64,000 bases of DNA from Bursaphelenchus xylophilus (lineage: Eukaryota > Nematoda > Chromadorea > Rhabditida > Aphelenchoididae). Positions 1 to 11,348 of the stretch are shown one piece after another (position 1 is the stretch's first letter; each line of letters begins with the position of its first letter). The DNA lies in assembly GCA_904066235.2 (NCBI GenBank), contig CAJFCV020000003.1, positions 12,462,001 to 12,526,000 on the forward strand, written 5' to 3'. The notes under the pieces are model-generated. The model saw nothing but the letters and a program-made list of their open reading frames with translations. It was not told the DNA's origin and made no database searches. A program made the translations under genes and the position numbers.

Positions 1-204
1 GGTGACCAGGAAAAACCGACCGCTCACCGAGAGAAAAAAATCGGACAGTCAAATGCGGGGTTAAAGAAATGTGTTGGGAAAACACCAGAAGAAATGTTTA
101 TTGATTGACGTTCAAAATGTACATACACTTTTGAGGAAAGTAAGATAGCATGGGACATAATAAAACAGTATTAGGACTTTTGCTTCAAAAAACTGAAGTC
201 TTTC
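1..204. other. non-coding edge with a short shared repeat
   Basis: No gene is visible. Bases 5-45 (a stretch beginning GGAAAAACCGACCGCTC) are nearly identical to the reverse complement of about 41180-41216, so this is part of a dispersed repeat or of a repeated gene end. The segment could also be an intron of the minus-strand gene that starts at 576. Confidence 0.4.
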
Positions 205-576
205 TTAAAAACCCGCACCTGCGGAAGATGCTGTGACACTTTGTGTGGTCGAAGGCACTGGACTCGACGTGGAGCCTGCTGTCGGAGATACGGAAGAAGC
301 ATCTGTTGTTACTGAAGCCGCCACAGTTGAGCTCGAAACTTCGGAAGTAACTGAAGCCGCAGCAGTTGAGCTCGAAGCATCGGCTGTAACTGGAGCCGCA
401 GCAGTCGATCTCGAACCGTCGGCTGAAGCTGGAGATGCCGTTGACGGATGACTTGAAGACTCCGCCGTTGAAGGATCAGTTGATGTAGTTCCTTCGGAGG
501 CCGTTGACTTAGAGGGACATCCAATTTTATAGCCATAGACCGCCGCAAAGAGGAGAAAAATCACCAGCAATCTCAT
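205..576 (-). CDS. secreted Ser/Thr/Ala-rich low-complexity protein
   Basis: An open frame of 123 residues. I start it at the ATG at 576, because MRLLVIFLLFAAVYG then gives a clean signal peptide; another ATG lies three codons upstream. After a short YKIGCPSK segment the rest is Ser, Thr, Ala and Val in imperfect units of about 13-17 residues built around ASSSTAAASVT. Such mucin-like regions are usually O-glycosylated and extracellular. The architecture matches the first exon of the gene at 1532-3896 (signal peptide, a CPS segment, Ser/Thr repeats), so the two are probably tandem paralogues. That neighbour splices at this point into Cys-rich exons; here the frame runs to a stop at 205. Either this is a complete short mucin, or the true donor lies just before the stop and further exons lie beyond the window. 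No function is claimed. Confidence 0.6.
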   Translation of the reverse strand: MRLLVIFLLFAAVYGYKIGCPSKSTASEGTTSTDPSTAESSSHPSTASPASADGSRSTAAAPVTADASSSTAAASVTSEVSSSTVAASVTTDASSVSPTAGSTSSPVPSTTQSVTASSAGAGF

Positions 577-1531
577 GATTAACATATACGAGAAATAGTT
601 TGAACGTTTCTTTTTTATACACTTTCTAGTTTGCGAAGAGTTAGTCAGGCAACATTTAAAAAAATGTGACACTTGAATCGTGATCAGGAGTACATAAAAC
701 AAAGAACACAAGTGCTTGTTTCATTTTTGCGAATGACTACATACTGTTTTAAAATATAACAATTGAAGTATCACTCTGTCGGAAAAATCATGTAGATTCT
801 TCGCGCCTTGAAAGCGCCCATAATCGCTTTGCAACGGCAATCTGGAGATTCGGTCTCCGGCTGCGACAAAGCGAGATATTTTGCCACAAGTCCACACTAT
901 CTACCGGTTAAAGGTTTGTTTTTGTATCAAAAAAAAATTTTCATGCGAAAAATTTTTTTGAATTCCAGCAGAAAAAGGACATCTTTTCACAGATTCCTGC
1001 TCAATGCAGGGGTTGCACGTGCCGACCAGGGACGGACCGGGGAGGTTTCAAATCTCATTTCGTGCAATGATGAGCTACGCCACTCTTTGACATTTAAATA
1101 TGATGAACACAAGCATTTTTACTTTTTTTGTGAAAATAAAAAGCAAATTATTTTTGCATCCACGATGATGATATTTGTTCTATAATACATTAAATATACC
1201 TATCTACACATACAAATATTTGGTCAAATTGGCCAAGAAAACGAAACATTTTGTTTACATTTAAAACTGCCAAAGAGTTATAGTGCTCTCATTTGCCGGA
1301 GTGGTAAAGGATTTCAATTTGGAGCGGATTCGACGCATTGTGCTATGATGATATTGTGTTCTCTTTGATTACTGGACACGACGATAAAACAATGCGCTGA
1401 GCACATTTTTGCATCATCTGTTTGGTTCATAGTAAAATCCATGATTTATTGACTGATTGACAAAACTAAAAAACACATCACATAATGGGAGGAAAATTTT
1501 GTAAAAGTCAAAATAGAATATTCTATTGTCC
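577..1531. other. intergenic, decayed MITE, no gene seen
   Basis: A degraded copy of the CTGTCGGGAAAATAATG-type MITE is discernible around 775-900 (CTCTGTCGGAAAAATCATG at one end, the CTCCGGCTGCGACAAAGCGA interior nearby). The 125-codon plus-strand frame at 808-1185 mostly runs through this element and AT-rich DNA and is not a gene. Nothing else is recognised. Confidence 0.5.
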
Positions 1532-3896
1532 TTATTTTTGAATCGCAGTGCATGTGTTGACCGCCAGCGCTGTCTTACAATCACAAGCGACCGAGTCAAT
1601 CAATGGGTATCCATTTGGAAGGCCTTCGCCAAGGACGGACTTCTTGTATAAGGCATCAGACTGCTTGACGGTGAATTTGTCGGACGCTCCAGACTTTTGA
1701 ATAAAGGCTTCCTTGTTGGTGGCACTCAGACCCACGTTGTAGGCGCAGTCTTAATTAAAAACTTACTTTGGAAAAATTTTATTTTTTTTGTTCAAAATGA
1801 ATGATTTTTTTTGATGACTCACCACTTCCTTTGCAGTATGGCCAAAGCCAGATCAACTCCGGGGCTTCGTCATTCTTTCCAGCCTCCCAACACACTTTAT
1901 CTTTTGTGTTGCAGAGACAGACTGACTGGGTGCTGGTGCAAGCACTTCTAGCCGCTCTGAAAGAATTGTAAAATACGACTACGACCATTATGCCTTTCTG
2001 TGGACAAAAATAAATTGCTGCAAGTATGGAAAATTCCGGTTTTGGGCTTACTGATATTAGTATTTACATAAAGTGCGTAGACTTTTTCGCCTTACATTAC
2101 TTCTAAATTTTGGGCTTTTTGCACCGTGAATTTCACTTTTGCACTGTGCAATTCAAAAATCGCGCTACGCAAGTCTTTTTAGCTGCGTCGCAGCGCATTT
2201 AGACGCCGCAACAAGAATTCCACGTATCTTTAAAAAAGCATAGTATATTTAGTCTTTTCATAAAGTGCATGGACATTTGCACTGGGCAGTTTGCTTTCTT
2301 CGCGCGACGCGATCCTTTTCAAAACATTTTTGAATGCTCCAACTGTCTCAAACTTCGCGACGGTGCAATGGAAATCAAGCTTATGTCGCAGCGATTTTGC
2401 TTCAAAAATCAAACGCACTGTGCAGTTGACATTTTTTCTTTGTTCCATACACTTTATGAAAATTCTAATATTGCTACTTACATGTACGCATATCCGCTGT
2501 CTCGGTTGTCACTTGCAATTGCTGATTTTCCGCTGGCGTAATCGCTTTGACTTGCTTTATTGGCTGAGTCACAAGCACAGTCAGTCTCCGTGTTCTCCCA
2601 GCTTTTTGTGCTGCAAAATTAAACAACATTGCTCTCAAGACCTGCCACTTACAGTATCCCATTGGTGTACAATGGGTTTTTCGGCTTGGCACAGGCTGAA
2701 AATAGCAGATTAAAAAGCGATACTAAACAACAAAAAATCTATTTTACCTCCATTATATTTCGGGGCTTTCACGGTAAAGCATTGAGTCGGGGCTGCCGGT
2801 TTGGATTTACAACTGATCCCGGTGATGGGTCCAACAAGATTGGAGTTGGCAGTGTCGACAAATTTGAGTTGATTGCTTTTTTGTTGCCTTGGGATATCGA
2901 AAACTTGGCTTCCGCAGGTTATGGAGACTCCAGCGGTCTTGTTGACGATATAGCCATAGTTTTGGCATGCTGAAAATGAAGACTGAGTATGATGCTGATT
3001 GCTCAACTCTTGTTTATAAGAGAAGTACTTGAAGAGCAATGCTAGATGTAGATCTTATCAGTCTGTCGAGAAAATAATGTGGATTCGTTGTGCCTTGGAA
3101 TCGCCCATCATAATCGCGTTGCGACGGACAGGTAGCCGCGGCTGAAGATCTTGTGATGCGACAAGACTTCCTGCGACAAATTGACATTATTTTCCCGACA
3201 GACTCTTTGGCCCGGTTCTTACCTCCGGCACAGAACGGAATGATCGCCAAAGTGAATTGGTCGTTATCCAAGGCCGTACACTCTGTTCCGTCATTCAAGA
3301 TCACTCGGAAGTCCTTCGGATCGTCGCAAGAGAATTCTGGGTATCTGAAGGTATTATACACATTAATGTAGATAGATTCGATATCGCTTAACAGAGCGCC
3401 GAAAATCAACATACACAACGGCCGAAAATGTGTTTGCTCTAAGTCTCAATTTGATGTTGTTAACAGAGCTTCCAGAGCTGATTAGGGAAACCGTACTGTC
3501 TTCGCATTGACAGAGCTGCCGAGTATTGCTCGCCACATCGTTGTAGATGGCGTTGAAGAAGGTGAGTTTGGCTTGCCCGGTACTGGGATTACATGCTGGA
3601 TAATTAAAGTTAGGTAACACTCAGCAAAGGGCAAAAACATTAAATTTTGAACACTTACTAACGGGTGCAGCGCTAGTTGTAGACACCGCAGTCGAACTAG
3701 AAGTCGATGACGAGCCGGCCGTTGAAGTCGACCCCGAGCTGACCGCTGAAGTTGAAGCCGAACTGACCGCTGAAGTCGAAGCCGAACTGACACTTGAACT
3801 CTCGGTTGAGATTGGAGCCTCAGTGGTAGTTGGCGAGGGGCAAACCTTGGCCTCAACGACCGCTGCCAACAAGGCAGCCACAATTATTATTTTCAT
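1532..3896 (-). CDS. secreted modular Cys-rich protein, Ser/Thr-rich N-terminus
   Basis: Eight exons fit with consistent phase: 3659-3896, 3415-3595, 3223-3344, 2748-2969, 2653-2695, 2482-2610, 1823-1956 and 1532-1749, giving 428 residues. All introns are GT-AG; the last acceptor is AAG rather than CAG. The start at 3896 gives the signal peptide MKIIIVAALLAAVVEA. Residues 17 to about 75 are Ser/Thr/Ala repeats (SSASTSAV units), then come Cys-containing modules. Several introns are phase 1 and fall just before an Ala-Cys pair (ACNPS, ACQNY, ACAKP), so each exon group looks like a shuffled module; CQC, CAC, CLC and CDC pairs recur. I recognise no named domain. An extracellular role is likely from the signal peptide and cysteines. 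Introns 3 and 6 carry fold-back elements, which explains their length. Splice phases make the model fairly sure; function is unknown. Confidence 0.75.
2246..2478. mobile_element. fold-back element, family C, inside an intron
   Basis: The left end reads TAGTCTTTTCATAAAGTGCA and the right end, inverted, reads CATACACTTTATGAAAATTC. The interior holds GCACTGGGCA and GCACTGTGCA palindromes in inverted order. It occupies intron 6 of the secreted protein gene. No ORF of its own. Confidence 0.6.
3056..3208. mobile_element. MITE family A, inside an intron
   Basis: Terminal inverted repeats TATCAGTCTGTCGAGAAAAT and ATTATTTTCCCGACAGACT enclose about 110 bp with the family interior (ATCGCCCATCATAATCGC, TGCGACGGACAGG). 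It lies wholly within intron 3 of the secreted protein gene, so splicing would remove it. Confidence 0.75.
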
Positions 3897-4158
3897 GTTA
3901 AAATTTGCCCGAATTATCATAACTTCCGGGGCTTTAAATTGCAAATAAACCCTTACTAATACGATCAGAAATCAAAGAATTATGTTTTTTGTGAGGTTTC
4001 GTGATAAATCAGAGTGTTTGCTACTTTTTTATGACCTTCATGAGGCCAAGTGTGATTCAGCCGAGATTTTTGTGTGATTTTGACGGCTGAAAAAACATTA
4101 CGTGGGCTAATCTGAACGTTCCATTTGGAGTATTCCACTGTCAGGAAAAGCCTAGAAA

Positions 4159-4503
4159 TTAAAAATACAGTAAGATCCTTTTGGCATGATGTTGCATATT
4201 GACGTATAATGTTGCATTGAAGGCATCAACGGCACTTTCAAAACGTAATCTTTCAAAATGGGACAAGACTACAAATCGCTCTTTCATTCCGCACCTACGC
4301 AACCCATCTCTTTTTGCACCGTGCTTCTTCATAATGAGTGTTTTGGCCGTGGCTGCGCTCTCTGATTTCACGGCCATCCGACGCCGCAGATGCCACGGCT
4401 TGTCAACCGAAACTTTGTGGAGGCATAAGTCGATTAGGGCGCGCAGAGTGCTCGGATTGCCTGGGGCGGTTTTTCGGCGGCGCACGTTTATTTTCGATGA
4501 CAT
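4159..4503 (-). CDS. small basic protein of unknown function
   Basis: A frame of 114 residues beginning MSSKINVRRRKTAPGNPSTL. The ATG at 4503 lies two bases after TTAAAACATCAG, a possible trans-splice or intron acceptor, which is why I prefer it to the longer frame that reads into a MITE upstream. The sequence is rich in Arg and Lys with no membrane segment or signal peptide. GC content and third-base use over 4230-4500 resemble the confident exons here rather than the AT-rich surroundings. A plus-strand frame also crosses this stretch but has poorer amino-acid composition. I do not recognise a family. It may be a single exon, a short gene or a broken gene fragment. Confidence 0.35.
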   Translation of the reverse strand: MSSKINVRRRKTAPGNPSTLRALIDLCLHKVSVDKPWHLRRRMAVKSESAATAKTLIMKKHGAKRDGLRRCGMKERFVVLSHFERLRFESAVDAFNATLYVNMQHHAKRILLYF

Positions 4504-4632
4504 TTCTGATGTTTTAATGAAGAGAAGGCCCGGTTTTTTTTCCCCCGACAGAAACTTTTGTTTTCGACGGAGGGCAGAGCGAGGACTGGGGAAGGGCACG
4601 TCAAGAGCAATGTTTCCCTTCGATAAATACAA

Positions 4633-4797
4633 TATTATCAGTCTGTCGGGGAAATAATGAGCAAAGTGTAGCTGCGACGGTCGCGTCGGTGAAGTGAAAA
4701 GCAACTTGATTTTGCCGCAACACAATTCATGTTCTCGGCGGCGATGCAATTTTCGATGCGAAAAAATGCTCATTATTTTCCCGACAGACTGATATGA
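4633..4797. mobile_element. MITE family A
   Basis: TATCAGTCTGTCGGGGAAAT at the left and ATTTTCCCGACAGACTGATA at the right, about 165 bp. The interior is the ATAATGAGCAC subfamily (GTCGCGTCGGTGAAGTGAAA, TTCTCGGCGGCGATGC). No coding capacity. Confidence 0.8.
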
Positions 4798-4801
4798 AGG
4801 T

Positions 4802-4920
4802 ACTATCAGTCTGTCGGAAAAATAATGTGGACCTTGAAATTTTCCGCTTTTCGACGGCGCGCGACAGCGACGAGGCGAATTTTGTTGCTACAGATCACCA
4901 TTATTTTCCCGACGAACTGA
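4802..4920. mobile_element. MITE family A, short copy
   Basis: Starts TATCAGTCTGTCGGAAAAAT and ends ATTATTTTCCCGACGAACTG, about 119 bp, a few bases after the previous copy and of the ATAATGTGGA subfamily. Two members of one family sit almost end to end. Confidence 0.7.
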
Positions 4921-5159
4921 GATATCGGTCTGATGAGGCAAAAAAAAACTCAAAAAATTTGAAATTTTTATTGTTTTCCGAAGAGATAATCTTTTGCAAA
5001 ACACAGGAAAAACTGATTTGGAAAATATTTTTTTACAGATTTTTGACAATTTATGTGACATTTCGTCTATTCTTCGATTGTTTTCTTTGTTTCTATGGTG
5101 TTTCGTTTCTTTCTCAGATTTATTGAAGACAAACATTTTCTTCTATTTTTTCTTGACAT

Positions 5160-5395
5160 ACAGGCTATCTGCAGGGTCTTACAACAAGCCTAAAGGAAAG
5201 TCGCACTCTAGAACTTCCGGCGGAAGCGGTGCAAAGACTTTGTTTTTGTTTGGGATATGTAGGCTTAAGCGAGGATATTTTTCGTCTACGAGACCAAAAA
5301 TTTTGAAGTACAAGCTGAGGTCGGGACGACCTTTTGAAGCATTATTACACCAAAGTCCAACGTTTTTTGATCGAAAATGAATAAGATGACGACTA
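5160..5395. other. unassigned exon-like ORFs
   Basis: A plus-strand frame follows TTTTCTTGACATACAG, a good acceptor at 5163, and stays open to a TGA near 5380. The minus strand is also open across the region. Neither resembles a known domain, and no partner exon is visible. Confidence 0.2.
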
Positions 5396-5491
5396 CGCCC
5401 GGAGACACATACCAAGTTTTGAGGTCTAGATTGCACGAGAAGGCAGATTTATTTCTCATTCGTTCGAGTTTATACCTCGCCTGGCTGAAAT

Positions 5492-5652
5492 AGTAGTCTG
5501 TCTGGAAAATAACGAGCAGTTTGCAGCGAATCGAAAGTCGCATTGCCGCCGGCAAAATGTATTATATCGCAGCAAAATCAAATTGGGTTTCACTTCAGCG
5601 ACGCGATCGGCGCAGCGACAGAGCGCTCATTATTTTTCCGACAAAATGAAAT
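5492..5652. mobile_element. MITE family A, degraded
   Basis: Left end TAGTCTGTCTGGAAAATAAC and right end CATTATTTTTCCGACAAAAT, with the TTCAGCGACGCGATCGGC and TGTATTATATCGCAGC interior. The right terminus is decayed. Confidence 0.65.
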
Positions 5653-5689
5653 CTGTTTTTAGCGCACTTTTGAGAAACTCGTTGTCGGT

Positions 5690-5902
5690 TGGAAATGATT
5701 GAAATTTTTGTTCAATTTTCCCCGATTTCGGACTCCGAAAGGTCGAAATGTCAACGGTGCCTCCGTGAAGAACAGGAAACGTCATATCAGAGAAATAAAC
5801 GCCCTGAGACCACATCGGACAAGGAAAGTCCTCAAAGTGGGCCTAGAATTGGACGAGTGTGGGATAAAATTTAGGTCACATTGTGTGGACGGAACGTCTT
5901 AA
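5690..5902 (+). other. unassigned short ORFs
   Basis: Two overlapping frames of 61 and 67 codons. The second is basic and ends with two cysteines. Composition is closer to coding DNA than the flanks are, but no start context, splice partner or homology is recognised. Confidence 0.2.
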
Positions 5903-5924
5903 CCGGTCAAGAAATACCTATCAT

Positions 5925-6090
5925 AATAGTTATTCCTGAAAGTCGCCGGACCGATTTTTGGCGTTTGCATTGTGCGAAAAAGATCAGGGCGACAGCCCAA
6001 AAAAGCAAGAAATTGCACAGTGCAAAGTGAACTTTCGTTTTCTCACAGTGCCGATTTTAGCCCGGCGACTTTCCGAAATTGCAAGTAAGG
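5925..6090. mobile_element. fold-back element, family E
   Basis: TCCTGAAAGTCGCCGGACCG on the left pairs with GCCCGGCGACTTTCCGAAA on the right. The interior contains GCACAGTGCAAAG palindromes. It matches the better-preserved copy at 30072-30270. Confidence 0.6.
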
Positions 6091-7850
6091 CTAACAGAGA
6101 TTCATGTCCAAGAAATCGCTGAGATGATCTTCTCGGAATGTATCAAATCCGCACGGTGTTGTATACGACTACTCTGTCTGAAACTTTGAAGATAGATTCT
6201 TGGGAGCATTACACGTTTGCACAAACGACCACTTTGCTCTTGTACCATTACAGCCCGCAGGGCAAGTTAAAATATTAGTCCCAATATTTTTGGCGCACCC
6301 TGTATTTGTTACGGTCTAATAGGTCTACTAGTCTCATAGAACTCTTTGTGGCCAAGGAAAGTTTAATTTCTAAAGGAAAAATGGCCTTGTCTTTCCGCAA
6401 AAGTTACTAAACTTTTATAGATCCCCACTCTATCAAGAAGCCTCATCAATCTGAATACAAATTGTTTACTGCGCGCGAAAGTCTCAAATTAATCGGCCAA
6501 TTTCCCGGTTCGTTTGATTGACAGTTCTCGCGGGGCCGGGCTCGGGTTTAGGGGCGTTGAGAAATGTGAAAAGGAGATAGATTCTTAGGAACAGCACGTT
6601 GTTTTGAGGTAGTGGGTGTTAAAAAAGTTTTTTTTTAAAGTTTAATGAATTTAAAGAGCCTTAAAATTGCTTAAACCACAAAAATTTGTGTTGGTTTCTA
6701 TTGCGTCAGCTTACAAGAGCCATCAAGCTTCATTTGTATCTCCAAGTGCGCTTATTGTAGCCTTATTGTCACGGAAATTAAACCGTTTTTGAAGCGCTAC
6801 AAATTTGAATGGTCCAAGTCTTCGGCTTTAATTAGAGTTGAGGCTGCTCGTATGATGATTTAGTAACAGTAAAAATCATGACTTTGATTTGTTTAGCAGC
6901 TTGAATTACTCGTCTTTTACTGCACACTAGATAAAGTCCGCAGATTTTTTCGGCGATGTCGCGGAGTACACTTGCAAAAAAGTGAAGTGAACGCGCTGCG
7001 CAAAATCCTACGGGCTTTATGGCACGACTACCACAATTTTTCAAAAGTGCATAGACTGTTTGTCGTGGTTGATTTTCCAACAAACTGACGTCTTAGAAAA
7101 GACAATCTAAATTTGCGCCAAGTCTCATTGAAATTTTCAAGCACTTCCTTCTAAAAAGGGAAGTGTTTGAAGTAGTACACTTGTCTTATTGTTATAACAA
7201 ATTAAATCTAAATTTGTGCCAAGTTTCATCAAAATCTGAGCACCGCCCTTCGCTGTAAATGTTTTTGTCAAGTCATCGTTTTTACCGGAAGAAGGTCAAA
7301 GGTCCACGTTTTTGCCATGACGACCCGGTCACATTTTGCGAACAATTTCCATATTCTTTTCCTGAATTTATTACGGGATAGCTAAACACCTTCAAGCTTA
7401 TAGGGTCTTTCAGCGCGCTTTACTTGAACTTTTGATTTAACTCAGGAAGATCTTTTGGATTTTGTAGTCTTGCAACGCGTTCTTATGGAATCATAGACCA
7501 CTAAGAGCTGACTTTTTAAGCTTGGAAATCTCGTATTTTTGCGTTATGATGTTCGTCTGAAGGTCTGGCCGTTTAGAAAAGATGGGAAATTATCCTAAAA
7601 TAATGGAAGTCGTTCAGAGTTTTTAATTGTCCATCTTTATGATCTATCTGATCTATCGCTTCCAGATGACCGCATAACTTTCTTCGTTGTCAAGCATAGT
7701 CTCGCAGAACAGTGGTTAGAACAGGAAACTTTCGCGGAAAATGATATGTGGCCTAAGGTCGACATGTGCGCAAAGTTCAAAGAAATCTGAGCGCCACACT
7801 TACAAATGTTAGAGATTGATGCTTTTTTTAACTGTTTAGACTGCTGTGCC
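6091..7850. other. gene-free AT-rich DNA with a recurring phrase
   Basis: No gene is supported; the 83- and 115-codon minus frames lack coding composition. The phrase ATCTAAATTTGTGCCAAGT occurs near 7107 and 7205, each followed by CTCAT or TTCAT. Related text (GATCAAAATCTGAGCG) recurs near 7240, 7785 and 16890, marking a dispersed repeat. Confidence 0.4.
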
Positions 7851-7854
7851 TTGT

Positions 7855-8432
7855 CTAGGCGGGCCAAAAAGTCTTGATATGCTTGCACAGTGCGCCGTCG
7901 CCCTAAAAACTTGTCGCAGGGCAAGCAAAGCGCGGTGCACTGCAACCCGAAGTGTTTCCTGGCTCCTTTCGACACATTGCCCATTTTGTTTCGGTTGGAA
8001 TCAAACGAAATGTCACAAAAAGGTTTTTAGTGGGATTTTCCGGCCGAAAAATATTTTTCTCGGAATTATTATATTTTACCAGAAATTAGGGGGTCCCTTC
8101 GGGCCCCCCTATTTCTGGTGCTTTTACTTGATCTTTTAACTATTGCTTTTTAAAATTTTTAAAAAACTAAAAGTAAAACTTTTGATTTTTTTGAGATTTT
8201 ACAAAATGTCACAAAAAGGTTTTTAGTGGGATTTTCCGGCCGAAAAATATTTTTCTCGGAATTATTATATTTTACTTCTTTTGTCAATTTTGACACTTCG
8301 TTTGGACGAAACTCAAAACTGGGCGGGAAACATTTTTCTTCTATTTCGGGTTGCAGTGCGGTGGTTATTTGTCGCGCAAAGTCACTTTGCAACACCATAT
8401 GCGATGTCAAGACTTCATTCCCCGCCTAGTAC
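7855..8432. mobile_element. degenerate family D element with internal duplication
   Basis: CTAGGCGGGCCAAAAAGTCT on the left pairs imperfectly with AAGACTTCATTCCCCGCCTA on the right. A 72-bp stretch beginning AAATGTCACAAAAAGG is duplicated almost exactly at 8008-8079 and 8204-8275. Confidence 0.45.
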
Positions 8433-11335
8433 CACAATTGGCGATGTCGCTAGCGCCTTGACGAGAAAAAGTCCCTTCTTGTTTTTTAAGTTGGGCTGAT
8501 GAAGCTAAGATGGCCTTTGCCCTATAAATCACAGAGTTTATCTTCAATCAGCTCGCACATTACTATAATTATTTGATAATCCATCCTATTATGGTAGTCT
8601 CAACCGTACTTTGCAGACCCTTGATTCGTAAAAATCTGTTTTTAGAGGAGCATTCGAATGATGACGCATTGTTATTGTGTGTCATAATGATGTTAAATCA
8701 TAAACCGATGATATCGCGTAAGGGCCAAATATTAAGACAAAGTAATAATTTTTAGTTTACTACCAAATTGATAGCTCTCAGCATAACGTCTTAGGTGCTT
8801 TTTTATCCATAATATACATGAAGGTTTACTTTTGTCATTTCAATGAACTTTCAGTCTTTAAACCAAGTCTATTGAGTACCAAGAACTCAAAAATCCTAAA
8901 AACTTCGTCGCAGTAGACACTGTTAGCCGCACATTTATGTCTGCCAAAACGTCAAATTGCCTCTTTATTTGATTCCGAAACTTTATTTGTTACCCATTTC
9001 ATATTTTTATGGGGCATTCCCAGACCTCCGAGGATGTTTAATTCAATGGGCATAGACAAAAATCTTTAGGGCGTAGTGTCTTCTGATTTTTTGGGGAGAA
9101 AATGAGATTTTTTAAATTTTTTTGATTTTCACAAAAAAAAATTAAAATTCTAAAACAGCATTTTTTTGAGAAAAAATAATTCGTTTACCGTAATTAATTT
9201 TTTTGTGGTGTTATCATCTCTTATTTTATCAGGAAAACATCTATTTTTAACTTTTTTTTATGTAAGACACTGTGATCTGCAATGTAAAATGATCCCCGCA
9301 ATTTCTTTTTACAGCCCTCTAAAATACGTTTGCACTCTTGTTCCACCCAAACAGCTCTTTATCTTTCCGCGAATCATCATTTTTTTACCTTTTACAAGAC
9401 CAATGAGCAGGCTGAATAGCCAATAATTGGATGAGTTTCGGTCTGAAGTTTCAAAATGACACAGGAAATGTAGCAAAACTTTCTAAAACGTATTTTAAAT
9501 TTTTATTTTTACCCCGAATTTTGCGTTAGCTTTTGATTTTTGTGCTGGAGACATTTTATACGATTAAAGATTTTTTATCAAAAAAAAAAAGATTTTTTTA
9601 CCGTAGTGTTGCTTCGGCGTTAGATTTCAGTTGTGACCCCAAATTTTGCATAAATTTTTGATTCTTGCGATGGTGACATTTTATACAATCAAAGATGTTT
9701 TATTAAAAAAAAATTAAAAATTTTTTTTAGCAAAAAGAACAACTGACGTATTTTACAATTTGTTTGAGGATTTACCGCACAAAAAAATAATTTTTTAAAA
9801 ATGTTCAAGTTTTTGTGATCTATATATTTTAGATTTTTTTACTTTCCAAAATTTTTCAAAATTTCTCTAGCCAAAAATTTCTCTTCCGTCTTTATTTACA
9901 CTCCTTTTTGAATCGATAAAATCATATCATTTTTTCAGACATTATGTTATTATCTAGTCTCATGTTAAACAGCAATTCCCATGACGTAAAGTCCAGTAAT
10001 TTCAAGTTTCGAAAATAACGGCTCTTATCCATGCCATCCACGCTCCCGAATTTAGAGGCTTGATAGTTATTTTTATTAGGCCTACTGAGAAGTTTTATGG
10101 CACTTCTAAGCTTTTTATTGCCGGATTTGATCGGCAATGGGCTTTGCACAGTGCAGTTCCAAGTTTTCTGAAAATTGCACGGTGCGGTGAAATTTATGAA
10201 ATTATTTGGTGAAATTACTGTGTAATACGGCTTCATACGTAGTGTCGGTTATCCTTATCTTATTTTTAGAGTTTTGCATATTGCATTTAATTGACTTTGA
10301 AGATCGCACTGTGCAAAAAATGGAAAGAAATTTATTCTCCATATTACAATAAAAATAAGGGTAAAATACGTATGGAGTTGGTTTAGCCTTTTGTGTCTAC
10401 TCAAAACTAAAAACAGGTGACATTTTTGAAGTCCCTGTCCAGTGTTATCATAATTTTTTAATTGCACTGTGCATTAAACAAAAAGTTGTAAAATACGTTT
10501 GATATGTGCTTTAGATTCTACAAAAACGTTTGTTTGACTTTATCATTGTCAGCGTCACACACACTGTCCAAACAAGCAATTTTACTTTTTTGCACTGTGC
10601 AATAAAAAATAAAATTTCTTACTGCACAGTGCGAACCGATAAAATAAAAAATACGTAATCTTCCGCGTCCGAAATTAAATTACTAGTGGATTTTTGTTCG
10701 AAAAAGTATCTGTTTTTTCCAGTTACAGCTGACAATTACATTTATTCCGTTTTTCGCACAGTGCAAAATAAAAAATTTATTTTTCGGCCGAAAAAACTTT
10801 TTTTTATCGTATTTTATGACATTCCATGACTTCTTCCTTCTACATTAATGTCCCCCACCCCCTAGAACATAATGCCAAAAAATTGCAACTTTGGCGAAAA
10901 ATTCAAAATTTAAATTTTCCTAAAACAACGAAATCCCGTTAAAGCCGGCCTTCGGGCCTCCCTCCGAGACCAAAACCCATCTTCCTACGCACCGTGCGAC
11001 CCACTCGTTAAAAAAAGTTTTAAAAAACAGGGCAGATTTTTAAACCCCTTTTTTACTGTGTTTCATTTTTAGCTCTTCAGAAGTCCGCTCCCGTAATGGC
11101 CTTTTAAGTCTTTGTTTTTTCACACAAAAGAGCCCGGAGAATTATTCAAAGGCGGCGGCGGAAAAAGTTATTGGATACGGGTATCATCCTTCAAGCGGTT
11201 TTCGTCCAAGTTCTCGGTTGGAAAAGGTCACGGAGGGAGGTTTAGGGGTTTATCGAAGGGCTTAGGGATGACAACACTTCCGGTTTGAGGGTGTAGTATC
11301 CTGTTACAACATCAGTATGCGATTCGGGATGTAGC
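8433..11335. other. AT-rich, gene-free stretch
   Basis: I see no gene. The stretch is dominated by homopolymer A and T runs. It contains a diverged tandem duplication at about 9517-9725 (GACATTTTATACGATTAAAG and GACATTTTATACAATCAAAG), several CGTATTTTAC words (9750, 10360, 10487), scattered TGCAC-N-GTGCA words from 10140, and one AATGCCAAAAAATTG...TTTGGCG hairpin phrase at 10870. Confidence 0.4.
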
Positions 11336-11348
11336 ATGGTGTTTGGTC

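Noticed and set aside
808..1185. 125-codon plus-strand ORF
   Set aside because: Its first half is a decayed family A MITE and the rest AT-rich DNA; no start context, splice site or domain.
4159..4773. 204-codon minus ORF as one gene
   Set aside because: The first 50 codons are the translated right half of a family A MITE (typical FPDRL text); only the part from the ATG at 4503 is kept as a candidate.
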